64,000 bases of DNA from Clostridium sp. LS (GTDB lineage: Bacteria > Bacillota > Clostridia > Clostridiales > Clostridiaceae). The first letter of the stretch is position 1; each line of letters starts with the position of its first letter. The position numbers and the translations under genes are program-made. The stretch covers positions 1 through 64,000 of the forward strand of contig NZ_AUUU01000007.1 of NCBI RefSeq assembly GCF_002760435.1. The letters are read 5' to 3'. Under the pieces are notes generated by a model. The model saw only the letters and a program-made list of their open reading frames with translations. It had not been told where the DNA came from and searched no databases. Shown in pieces: positions 44,501 to 52,357 of this stretch.

Positions 44501-45061
44501 CCAATTGACATATTTTTCACTATTTTCTTCCTTATAAGCTAAATAAGATATAATTATAGCTTGTTCATTTATTTCGCTTATCTCAACAGCTTCTGAAAAT
44601 GAATTTTTATATTCTTCATAAAGACCATCATAAAACAAAATAAAATCACGGCTTAAATTTCTTTCCATCTTGGTGATAGATGTAGCATAATAGGCTATAA
44701 CAAAAGCTGGACTTAAACCGTATTTTAGAAAATCTCTATAATAAGAAGCTCCTTTATAATAAATTGTCTTATCCAAAACAAAAAATAAAGATGCTTTTCC
44801 CATTTGAAATAATATTCTTAAGTACTTTGATAAATAATCCTCAGCCTTATGCTTGGTCAAAGAATTATATGCACTAACTACTGCCTCTACGACTTCACTC
44901 TTTAACTGTTTCATATCTATGCTTGGAAGTTTCTTAAAGAATTCCTCCTCATTAAGGCTTCCTTCTACGTATTCCTTAAAATTATCAATAACTTCATAAG
45001 TTAAACCTAAATCCAATAACACATTACTTATTTTTTCTGCCAAATGCTGCTCCAATCCCAT
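41552..45061 (-). CDS. DUF4132 protein, paralogue A (YehI/MolR-like)
   Basis: A 1169-residue cytoplasmic protein. About 1-650 are helical; 525-650 contain HEAT-like repeats (SSKVVRERVIELLSSNKTRQ, SKKQAVRESAVKVLLKSRDE). The last 330 residues hold the DUF4132 domain, with FVENPIMHKFAIGLVWGVY and RYMEDGSFNTKDEEEYEL. It is a paralogue of 47258-50653, sharing these strings and SSRGAIASEAVKALALNGS. The start is set at the ATG at 45061, 11 bases after AAAAGGAG; an upstream TTG at 45121 would overlap the previous gene. The counterpart in E. coli is YehI. Function unknown. Confidence 0.88.
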   Translation of the reverse strand: MGLEQHLAEKISNVLLDLGLTYEVIDNFKEYVEGSLNEEEFFKKLPSIDMKQLKSEVVEAVVSAYNSLTKHKAEDYLSKYLRILFQMGKASLFFVLDKTIYYKGASYYRDFLKYGLSPAFVIAYYATSITKMERNLSRDFILFYDGLYEEYKNSFSEAVEISEINEQAIIISYLAYKEENSEKYVNWLEKDMIESVGNLFNNNISEMQAGALTEYLKEETSDLEVIAETLKNDSKLVLNLDKYVFRFLIGVSCNICIKSEISRRFIKFAAEFAYKEFFYALHNYLKYNRYSVISSLVDMLKIKKELYIAWLGESNSLRYDYTFEKELKEEVDKHREEFKRATSMCSGINKAYMAFLLWQKGEGTEFLNDVEDVFIYEFSVFMDKNNIERDIYEDFIQYLGGNISFSDIEKSLEGLFGKRDMHLYSYNFSKILFWLKDQSPMFERAMDIFIAIGNPDILRHMYDDYLKYKGKKVPDDDLNSYIQLLLSCGASVRNYICYLGNCAFGNYVRNSLRSQAVNIIENLIKTKAEEVIENIPNCDAESRKGILEILNKNLEETESAKILIEYLGDSSKVVRERVIELLSSNKTRQQLVIPSLSSKKQAVRESAVKVLLKSRDEKVLEALGKALEIEKSEKIKALLREALNLESALEEKDEELDILEYCKQGLKGNKAAALRWLDCDTLTKVKFKESEAYAEGEIIKYVLVCYASCIEIGLSSEALKVGELLDKKDLSKLALEVLQRWLDAGAESKKKWILSFASVYGDYEVISLLKKNIEEWPKNSRGAIASEAVKALALNGSNEALIIVDNISRKFKFKQVKTAAALALKFAAEQIGVDIEELSDRIVPNLGFDVRGERVFDYGDRKFTALLTPELTLEITDESGKKLKSLPAPTKKDDEAKAKEALVEFKNLKKQLKTVSNIQAIRLEMALSSNRKWTKDSWIKLFVENPIMHKFAIGLVWGVYKDNALTDSFRYMEDGSFNTKDEEEYELEDGMIIGIVHPIELNNEDMSLWKEQFENYEIKQPFEQLNREIFIVTEEEKKRNTVERFGGTMLNGLSLLGKLTGFGWIRGAIGDGGGYFAFYKEDNSYKVEAGLNFSGISVGYENEEATVYDLCFYKLGTMSKYAYISEKTQEQNMVSLDTLPERFFSEILYQVSRALVSKTGTNDKWREEK

Positions 45062-45095
45062 TTTCCCTAACACTCCTTTTAAACTTAAATACAAT

Positions 45096-45767
45096 TTATA
45101 TACGAAACCAATCTTCTTCACAAAAATCCCTAATATTAGTTAACGCATATATCATACCCATACCATTACTATCATTTAATGATGCCTTAAAAAACTCTTT
45201 TAGTGAATTTATAAATTCCATATCTCTTTCCTCTATTTCATCAAAGGAAATTCCCTGTGAATTAAGTTCTTTTTCTATACTTTTGCATAGGTCTTGTATA
45301 TTCAAAGTTTCTAAATCTGAGACTACCTTTTTCATATTTTCTATTGATATGTACTTTAAACAAGTATTATCGTGATTTGTGAAGCTATTTGCTATCATTT
45401 GTATTTCTTCTTTATCATCTTTATCTATGCCATAGATTTGAACTACTCTTTCTGCTATTTGTTCTTCTGTAGGATTTTCTACTCCAATCTCAGTTTCTAA
45501 GGCACTGTATTTATAATTGAAATCACTTATTCCAAATAATAAAGAATGGATGGCTCTTTCTCTTTTATATTCCTTATCGTTCTTGTAATTATTAATATAA
45601 TAATCTTCACGAAAAATTTCGCTTATGACATAATCACTTGTTTGGTACTCTATCATTTCATCACAGTTAACGTTTCCGTTTATGATATTTACTAATTCCT
45701 TTTGTCCCTCCATAGAGTTCATAAATTCTTTTTTAACCTTAATAATTTTTACGCTTTCTATTTCCAT
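45096..45767 (-). CDS. 223-residue acidic protein of unknown function
   Basis: Cytoplasmic, helical, acidic (EEQIAERVVQIYGIDKDDKEE; LNSQGISFDEIEERDMEFIN). Its end, NGMGMIYALTNIRDFCEEDWFRI, is distinctive but unknown to me. With its position upstream of a DUF4132 gene, it may be a subunit or a cluster-specific immunity-type protein. No further evidence. Confidence 0.65.
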   Translation of the reverse strand: MEIESVKIIKVKKEFMNSMEGQKELVNIINGNVNCDEMIEYQTSDYVISEIFREDYYINNYKNDKEYKRERAIHSLLFGISDFNYKYSALETEIGVENPTEEQIAERVVQIYGIDKDDKEEIQMIANSFTNHDNTCLKYISIENMKKVVSDLETLNIQDLCKSIEKELNSQGISFDEIEERDMEFINSLKEFFKASLNDSNGMGMIYALTNIRDFCEEDWFRI

Positions 45768-45843
45768 TTCTCTCTCCCCTGCTTAACAATCCAATAACAA
45801 CTCCAACACAAACCCAAGCTACATCTCTTTTTATAAAATTCAT
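45739..45843 (-). CDS. 34-residue one-helix peptide overlapping the next gene
   Basis: MNFIKRDVAWVCVGVVIGLL, then SRGERNGNRKRKNY: one short TM-like segment between charged ends. It overlaps the start of 45096-45767 by 29 bases. No good ribosome binding site is present. It may be a small real protein or a remnant. Confidence 0.3.
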   Translation of the reverse strand: MNFIKRDVAWVCVGVVIGLLSRGERNGNRKRKNY

Positions 45844-45933
45844 AATCCAATCTTTTTCAACCTATCTTGAAATTATTCTCCACAAGAGTACCAAAAACAG
45901 CTTTTTTATAATTTTTAATCTAAGCACCATTCT

Positions 45934-46134
45934 TCAAAGCTGCATATTATCTTCATCACCATCAATAACTACTTTACTGTCTATTAATCCAAATTCATTA
46001 CCAGAATTTCTAAATAACACTTCAATTTCTTCTATCTTTTTCTCCTCTTTAAGGCTTAGAACTTTATTTTTCATTTCATTAAAATAATTCATGCTCTCAA
46101 AAGCTTTAGGAAAAGAAGAAATAATATCTCTCAT
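45934..46134 (-). CDS. 66-residue protein of unknown function
   Basis: A small acidic protein (RDIISSFPKAFESMNYFNEM, then EEKKIEEIEVLFRNSGNEFG). It has AAAGGAAAG upstream of the ATG. It could be a fragment of a larger gene, since its C-terminus (VVIDGDEDNMQL) is abrupt. No family. Confidence 0.45.
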   Translation of the reverse strand: MRDIISSFPKAFESMNYFNEMKNKVLSLKEEKKIEEIEVLFRNSGNEFGLIDSKVVIDGDEDNMQL

Positions 46135-46210
46135 AATTTCTTTCCTTTCCCCGCTCTTTTCTTTTTTTCAACGAAATCTATTGTGTATTTTTTAATTACA
46201 GGTTTTTCAC

Positions 46211-46735
46211 TTATAAATCCCTATTTTCTCTTGTTTTAAAAGCCTTCTCTGCAATTTCCCTTGCACTTGGTTCATGTCCATATTCCTCAACATCATACCA
46301 ATAAATCAAATCAGAAATATTATTGTGTGTTATACTTTTCTCCAATAATTCTATGTAATAATTTATATATGGATATACCTCTTCAACTTCTTCTACTCCT
46401 TCTGGTGACTTAAGTTCAACAATCATTTCTATTATTTTAGCAGCCTCTTCAATAGTTATATCATTGACCATTGGTGGGTTAGGTAAAGATACTTCCTTAG
46501 CCAAATCTTCAAGAGATACGCTACCCCAATACTCTTGAAAATCTGTAGGCTCATATTTTTTTTGAACCTTTGAATTAAGCTCATATATTTTATCATTCAA
46601 AATGGTCTTTTCATTTTTCTCATAATATTCTTCATAATATTCATCAACTAACTCAGAAATTTCTTCAATAAGCTTCATTAATTCTTCGACTAATTTTTCA
46701 TCAATTTTAGGGGGCTGTAATTCACTTCTTAACAC
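46211..46735 (-). CDS. 174-residue acidic helical protein
   Basis: Cytoplasmic and very acidic (EELMKLIEEISELVDEYYEE, VEEVEEVYPYINYYIELLEK). The start is GTG, after AAGGAGG overlapping the end of the preceding GNAT gene. It closes with YGHEPSAREIAEKAFKTREN. It is not a family I know; it is probably a cluster-specific partner. Confidence 0.65.
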   Translation of the reverse strand: MLRSELQPPKIDEKLVEELMKLIEEISELVDEYYEEYYEKNEKTILNDKIYELNSKVQKKYEPTDFQEYWGSVSLEDLAKEVSLPNPPMVNDITIEEAAKIIEMIVELKSPEGVEEVEEVYPYINYYIELLEKSITHNNISDLIYWYDVEEYGHEPSAREIAEKAFKTRENRDL

Positions 46736-46747
46736 AATCTTACCTCC

Positions 46748-47236
46748 TTAAAATTCTAAAATCATATCATACCATTTTGCACCACCGTGCACTGATTCAG
46801 ACACTCCTTTATTTTTGTATCCAAATTTCGAATAGTATGGGATAAGCCTTTCTTTACAAGTTAAGATAACACCTTTTCGTCCTGCATTTCTTGCTGACTC
46901 TATCATATGTTTCATCAGTTTAGCAGCAATTCCCTGATTTCGATATTCCTGCATAACATCAAGTCCAAAAATGGTCTGATACTTTCCACTTGGAACATGT
47001 AATGAGACATCATGAAAAAGCTCATCACATATAACAGTTTCATTAATAACACATCCATTAATAAATCCAATTATTTTTCCCTCTATTTCTACTACAAAAA
47101 AACTTTGAGGAAAGGTCTTTATACGTTCTTCAAAAGATTCTTTTGAAGCAGCCTCCTCGGCTGGAAAACACTTGCGTTCTACCTCTGCTACTGCATCTAA
47201 ATCTTCTATACTAACCTGTCTAATTTTAATATCCAT
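46748..47236 (-). CDS. GNAT N-acetyltransferase in the DUF4132 cluster
   Basis: A 162-residue acetyltransferase. The CoA loop is LDVMQEYRNQGIAAKLMKHMI, and the C-terminal RKGVILTCKERLIPYYSKFGYK motif is intact. It starts 21 bases after the DUF4132 paralogue B stop, so it is in the same transcript. It may modify a component of the cluster, or be a passenger. Confidence 0.85.
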   Translation of the reverse strand: MDIKIRQVSIEDLDAVAEVERKCFPAEEAASKESFEERIKTFPQSFFVVEIEGKIIGFINGCVINETVICDELFHDVSLHVPSGKYQTIFGLDVMQEYRNQGIAAKLMKHMIESARNAGRKGVILTCKERLIPYYSKFGYKNKGVSESVHGGAKWYDMILEF

Positions 47237-47257
47237 TTCAATCTTCCTTTCAATAAG

Positions 47258-50200
47258 CTAACGATTAAGCTTCCAGTTAGCTGCAAAACCAGTTTTAGCT
47301 TCTAAAGCCCTGTCTACATCATAAAGTATCTCACTAAAGAATCTTTTTGGTACCTTCACTGGTACAATTGTATTTTCTTCAGTTACTTCATCATAAACAT
47401 AGCTTCCTCTTTCTACTGTGTTCGCTTTATAAAAAGTTAATTCATAAATAGTAGTTTCTTCATTTTCATAACCAACTCCAAGGTAATCAAATTGAAGCTC
47501 CGCACCTATACCTATTTTTTCATCTTCTTTATAAAATTGATAGTAACAGCCTGCGTCTTGTACTGAACCTCTGTACCATCCCATTTTAGTAAGCCTACCT
47601 ACTAGTGAGAGTCCATTAATCTTAGTGCCTGCAAAACGTTCTATATTTTTCATGCTCTTTTCTTCTTCAGTTACAAAGTAAACCTTTCTTTGAAGCTGAG
47701 GGAAAGGCTGTACTATTTCATAATCTTCAAATTGCTGCTTCCAGCCTTCTAAGATTTCAGTCTTCATCTCAAGAGGATGCACAAGGCCTATGATAGAATT
47801 TTCTATAAGTTCATATTCTTCCTCATCCACTGTATTAAAACTTCCATCTTCCATATATCTAAAGGTATCCTTTAGTTCTCCTTCTTCGTAAACACCCCAT
47901 ACCAAACCAAGAGAAAAATTGTGCATTATAGGGTTTTCTATAAAAAGCCTTTCCCAATCTTTTTTCTTCCATAGTCTGTTCACAGCAAGTGCCATTTCCA
48001 GCCTTAAGCTTTGAGCTCCAACAATATTTTTCATTTGCTTCTTGAGGACTTTAAATTCATTTGCTGCTTCTTTTGCCCTTAATTCATCATCGGATTTGTT
48101 TGGCTTTGGTAAAGTTTTAATTACCTTTCCACTGTTATCCGTAATCTTTAAAGAAAAATCTAATCCTAAGCTTGCAGTAAAGCTTCTGCTTCCAAAATCA
48201 AATATTCTTTCTCCCCTTTTGTTAAAACCTAAATCCGGTATTATTTTGTCTGCCAAATCTTCTTCTGTTAAATTAAACATCTTTGCAGCAGAAACAAAGG
48301 CTTCTTCTGCTGCTTTTTTAATTTGTTTGTGTTTAAATTTTCTAGCTATACTATCTATTATTATTAAAGCATCATCACTTCCATTTAAGGCTAAAGCTTT
48401 TACAGCCTCACAAGCGATGGCTCCCCTTGAGCTTTTAGACCAAGAATCTATTTGGGCTTTCAAAGTGTTTACTACATTGAAACCTCCTATTGCTGAAACC
48501 AAAGCCAGCACCCATTTCTCTTTTGTATCTGCACCATTATTAATCCAAATATTTAAAATTTCATTTCCAAGTACATCTAAATCCGTCTTACTGCACTTTT
48601 CTATTACCTTTTCTGCTGTCAGATTTCTTTCTACCACATTTTCAATAGAATATTTACTTATTAGATAAGTTACTACCTCCTTTAAAATTGGCTTTCCATC
48701 CTCATACCTTACCTCTGGAAATCCTTTTGCTTTAATCCATTCTGGAGCAGTATAAGAAGTTTTCTTAAGTCTTTCAGTGCAATAACTGCTTATACTATCA
48801 GCACTTCTCAGTATTTCACCATCTAAATAATCTGAATTTACAATATTTAAAAGTAAAACCTTAACTTTTTCATTTTTCTCTTTTTCTGCAAACTTTTCGA
48901 TTTCAACTGTAAATTCTCTCATATCAAAATTCATTAAAATTCTAGCAGCTATTTCTCGAGTGGCAGTTTTTTTACTTGTCAAAATCCCCAAGACTTGTTC
49001 CCTACATCCTTCATAGGAACTGAGAAAACCTGCAATTTTATCTCTAATATACTTGGAATCATCTAATAAACTTCTTACTAAAATCTCAGAATGTTTTTCC
49101 TTATCCGCATTAAATAAACCTTCAAGTACAACTTCTTTAGTCTCTATTTTTAAATCTTCTACAATATTTACAAGCTCTGTATTTCCTTCATTACATAAGG
49201 CTCTTAAATATTCCTTTGCTTTTGGATTTAAAACTTCATCAGCAATGAGAATTAAATGCTTTTCATCTATACCTTTACTTAAAAGCTTTTTAGCAAAACT
49301 TATATAACTCATCCCTTGACCTTCTATTACATTGTAGGTAACTGAAGCTGCCAATCCATATTCTCCTGTATTAACTGACAAATATAAAAACCTATGTATA
49401 ATATCTCTAGTTTCCTCTATAGAGTAAATTAATTGAAAGCAAAGGCAATAGCTGCGCCCTAAATAACCTCTCTGCCCATTATATTTTTTAGCTCTAGCAA
49501 AAAAGCCTCCTAATAAATCTTCATTTTTGCCTTCCAATACATATTGCATTATTTCAGCCTTTTCTGCTGATCCTAAGTCTTCTAAAGCTCTAGCATTATA
49601 TATAAAACCGTTTAAAGCTATTCCAATAGTTTCCTTAAGTGTCTCAAAATCCCCCTTTTCCTTGGAGTTACTATAAATAAAATAAGCAAGAGAAAACACT
49701 TCTACATCATGAAAATTATTATGCTCAAGCTTCTTTTTCCTCAAAGCATCAAAAGTTTCTTTAAAAACTAACGGTATTTCTTTTATCCTTTCTTCTATTT
49801 CTTTACGTATCTTCTTATTCTCTTCTCTAACATACAAATTTATTAATCTATGTATATACAGTTTTTTATCAATATTAAACCTATTTGCAATATCATAACT
49901 TTGTGCTGTTTTATCATAAAAACAAATGAAGTCTACTAACTCATTAAATAACATTTTTCTATTAGTACTTTTACTAATAATATTGCTGACAACTTCAATT
50001 AAATATCCATTTTCATCACAAGCATAAGAAAAAAAAGCAACTAAGGCTATTTGTTTATCCTTTAGATATTTATTTATATTTTCTCCATCTTCTAAATTTT
50101 GTTTTATAAATTCTTCTTCATTCTGAGGTAAACTGTAGGAATTTTTAATTGCTAGAGCAGCTAAAGCTAATTTAACAAAGTCATCTTTTGCTTCTAAAAA

Positions 50201-50653
50201 TGATCTTTTTAGTATTTCTTTATCTTCTAACATCATTTCTTCAACAATCGTAACTACATTTATTACACTTGCACGACTGGAACAATTTTTTATAAGCCAT
50301 ATTAAAAGTTTTTCCTTGTCTCCCATGGCATTTAAATAATTTACGGTTTTAGCTGCAGAATAAAATCTCCCATAGACTATCGTAAAGAAACTGTCTCCTC
50401 CTATAGCAAAGAACACATTGATTATTCTTTTAAAAACTTCTTGATTATCCATAAAGCTGTCCATGAGCTTCCAAAACTCTGCTCTTATGTTGTAATGATT
50501 TCTAAGAGCCTTTTCCATATTGCATTTATCAACTTCTTCTAAATTTAAAGAATTTTCTCCACTTTCAATGTAAGCTTTAACCTTTATAATCTCTTCATCT
50601 TTTATAGAACAGTTGCAAAGTTTGACCTTAAGCAAATTTAATAGTTCGTCCAT
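47258..50653 (-). CDS. DUF4132 protein, paralogue B (YehI/MolR-like), first gene of the cluster
   Basis: An 1131-residue cytoplasmic protein: helical and HEAT-like repeats in the first 650 residues (SEILVRSLLDDSKYIRDKIA, LTSKKTATREIAARILMNF) and the DUF4132 domain at the C-terminus (FIENPIMHNFSLGLVWGVY, RYMEDGSFNTVDEEEYEL). It ends FFSEILYDVDRALEAKTGF, as paralogue A does with FFSEILYQVSRALVSKTG. GGAGGTAAATAA precedes the ATG. Duplication of this gene is unusual compared with the single yehI-type copy. Confidence 0.88.
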   Translation of the reverse strand: MDELLNLLKVKLCNCSIKDEEIIKVKAYIESGENSLNLEEVDKCNMEKALRNHYNIRAEFWKLMDSFMDNQEVFKRIINVFFAIGGDSFFTIVYGRFYSAAKTVNYLNAMGDKEKLLIWLIKNCSSRASVINVVTIVEEMMLEDKEILKRSFLEAKDDFVKLALAALAIKNSYSLPQNEEEFIKQNLEDGENINKYLKDKQIALVAFFSYACDENGYLIEVVSNIISKSTNRKMLFNELVDFICFYDKTAQSYDIANRFNIDKKLYIHRLINLYVREENKKIRKEIEERIKEIPLVFKETFDALRKKKLEHNNFHDVEVFSLAYFIYSNSKEKGDFETLKETIGIALNGFIYNARALEDLGSAEKAEIMQYVLEGKNEDLLGGFFARAKKYNGQRGYLGRSYCLCFQLIYSIEETRDIIHRFLYLSVNTGEYGLAASVTYNVIEGQGMSYISFAKKLLSKGIDEKHLILIADEVLNPKAKEYLRALCNEGNTELVNIVEDLKIETKEVVLEGLFNADKEKHSEILVRSLLDDSKYIRDKIAGFLSSYEGCREQVLGILTSKKTATREIAARILMNFDMREFTVEIEKFAEKEKNEKVKVLLLNIVNSDYLDGEILRSADSISSYCTERLKKTSYTAPEWIKAKGFPEVRYEDGKPILKEVVTYLISKYSIENVVERNLTAEKVIEKCSKTDLDVLGNEILNIWINNGADTKEKWVLALVSAIGGFNVVNTLKAQIDSWSKSSRGAIACEAVKALALNGSDDALIIIDSIARKFKHKQIKKAAEEAFVSAAKMFNLTEEDLADKIIPDLGFNKRGERIFDFGSRSFTASLGLDFSLKITDNSGKVIKTLPKPNKSDDELRAKEAANEFKVLKKQMKNIVGAQSLRLEMALAVNRLWKKKDWERLFIENPIMHNFSLGLVWGVYEEGELKDTFRYMEDGSFNTVDEEEYELIENSIIGLVHPLEMKTEILEGWKQQFEDYEIVQPFPQLQRKVYFVTEEEKSMKNIERFAGTKINGLSLVGRLTKMGWYRGSVQDAGCYYQFYKEDEKIGIGAELQFDYLGVGYENEETTIYELTFYKANTVERGSYVYDEVTEENTIVPVKVPKRFFSEILYDVDRALEAKTGFAANWKLNR

Positions 50654-50989
50654 TTATTTACCTCCATAATATATTCTAAAATTTTAATTAAAACATACCT
50701 AAGTTTAGTATTAACGTGATACAAATCCAAATTTAACTATTGAGTTTTATTCATTTCTATCATTTTAATATAATTAATTTACAAATTAGATTATACTATA
50801 CTTTCCTATTAATTGTAATAATTACATATTAATTTAAAATATGTTAAACTCTAATTTGTTTATTCAATCTTATGATGTTGAATTTCTTTTGTAACTTTTT
50901 TGATATATTTTTTAATAATATATGCTAACCAAGGTAAATATTAAAATAAATGTAGATAATTATTTGTAATAATGTTAAAATATTATACG
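50654..50989. other. divergent intergenic region upstream of the DUF4132 cluster
   Basis: About 340 AT-rich bases. They must hold the promoter of the cluster; no convincing hexamer pair is visible on the minus strand. Nothing else recognised. Confidence 0.4.
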
Positions 50990-51019
50990 TTGTTAATTTA
51001 TATTGAAATATAGTATAAA
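50990..51019 (+). promoter_or_regulatory. sigma-A-type promoter of the BspA-like gene
   Basis: TTGTTA (50990-50995) and TATAAA (51014-51019) with an 18-bp spacer, 14 bases before the ATG. The leader is very short: GGGAGGAAGAT lies directly after the -10. Confidence 0.45.
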
Positions 51020-51033
51020 TATGGGAGGAAGAT

Positions 51034-52122
51034 ATGAAAAAATTAAAATTAACAAAATTATTAGCTGCTACACTAGTAATTTCATCATTCTTAGCACTAA
51101 ATCCTATAGCTGCAAGTGCAGAATGGAAGCAAAATAATAAGGGTTGGTGGTATACAGAAGGGAATTCATGGTCTATTGGCTGGAGAGTAATCGATGGAAG
51201 TTTGTATTATTTTGGATCAGATGGCTATATGATGAATAATGCTGACAAAGTATTTTTCGACAAAGAAGATGGACTAAATAGTGATGGACAATTCACAAAT
51301 GTCACAATAAATGGGAATTGGGCTTTTTGCAAACAAACAGGTAAAATAGTAGCATATTTAGGCTCTGAAAGCAGTATAAATATACCAGACAAAATTGATA
51401 ATATTACAGTAACAGGTATAGGTTCTTTTGCATTTGAATCTCATAAAATAACAAGTGTGACAATTCCAAATACAGTAACAACCATAGGCGTTGGTGCATT
51501 TGATGGTTGTAACTATTTAACAAACATAACAATACCAAACAGTGTAAAATCCATTCTTTCCCACGCATTTGCTGATTGCAGAAGTTTAACAAATATAACA
51601 ATTCCAAGTAGTGTAACAAAAATGGGTGATGGTATATTTCTTAGGTGTATCAATTTAACAAATGTAACATTAGAAAATGGTATAACATTTTTAGGTAACG
51701 ATACATTTGATTGCTGTGTTAAATTAACAAATATAACACTACCAAATACTTTAACAAGTATAGGTGAAAGTACCTTTGCAGGCTGTATGAGTTTAAAAAA
51801 CATAGTAATTCCTACTGGTGTAACAACTATAGGTAGCGAAGCCTTTTACTATTGCACTAATTTGACAAGCCTAACACTCCCTGATGGAGTAACAAACATA
51901 GGCATAGGGGCATTCAAACATTGTACTAGGCTAACTAGTATAACTATTCCAAATAGTGTTCAAAATATAGAAACTCATATGAATGGTCCTTTTAACAAGG
52001 TAATAGTAACTAATCTATTTGAAGGCTGCATAAATGTCAAAATTTATGTAAAGAGTGAAGCAACAAAACAGCTTTTAGTTAATTCTGGTGTAAGCGCAAG
52101 CCAAATCATAGTAGCTTCTTAA
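51034..52122 (+). CDS. secreted BspA-like leucine-rich protein with cell-wall-binding repeats
   Basis: A 362-residue secreted protein: signal peptide (1-29, end ASA), cell-wall-binding Trp/Tyr repeats (GWWYTEGNSWSIGW, LYYFGSDGYM), then eight to ten LRR units (about 110-345; LTNITIPNSVKSI, LTSLTLPDGVTNI). It ends LLVNSGVSASQIIVAS, nearly the same as 13674. GGGAGG precedes the ATG. Codons and composition match the related genes, so it is a family member rather than a recent import. Confidence 0.9.
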   Translation: MKKLKLTKLLAATLVISSFLALNPIAASAEWKQNNKGWWYTEGNSWSIGWRVIDGSLYYFGSDGYMMNNADKVFFDKEDGLNSDGQFTNVTINGNWAFCKQTGKIVAYLGSESSINIPDKIDNITVTGIGSFAFESHKITSVTIPNTVTTIGVGAFDGCNYLTNITIPNSVKSILSHAFADCRSLTNITIPSSVTKMGDGIFLRCINLTNVTLENGITFLGNDTFDCCVKLTNITLPNTLTSIGESTFAGCMSLKNIVIPTGVTTIGSEAFYYCTNLTSLTLPDGVTNIGIGAFKHCTRLTSITIPNSVQNIETHMNGPFNKVIVTNLFEGCINVKIYVKSEATKQLLVNSGVSASQIIVAS

Positions 52123-52189
52123 TTATAAACAGTAACAAAATAGTTTTATATAAAAGTTTTGGTCCCTGATTTCTAATATTTAATGCATA

Positions 52190-52234
52190 AAAAATCCCAG
52201 TAATCAATTGCATACGCATTACTGGGATATTTTA
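52190..52234 (+). terminator. terminator between convergent genes
   Basis: ATCCCAGTAAT (52194-52204) and ATTACTGGGAT (52218-52228) form an 11-bp stem followed by ATTTTAATTT on the plus strand and TTTTTTATG on the minus strand. It can serve both neighbours. Confidence 0.75.
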
Positions 52235-52357
52235 ATTTATTCTTCAGGGATACTTTTACAAACTCAATTCTCCTAACACCCTTCAACCCTAATATTTCCT
52301 ATATCAAATTTATACAAATAGTGAATCAAAATGGTAAAGATTACTTTGCTTCACCCA

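Noticed and set aside
48042-48668. 208-codon plus-strand ORF
   Set aside because: Lies antisense inside the DUF4132 gene, with the Ser/Leu-rich composition typical of shadow frames of helical proteins.
13674-52122. Leucine-rich and Trp/Tyr repeats as tandem DNA repeats or CRISPR-like arrays
   Set aside because: The periodicity is in protein repeats; spacing and sequence vary and there are no spacers.
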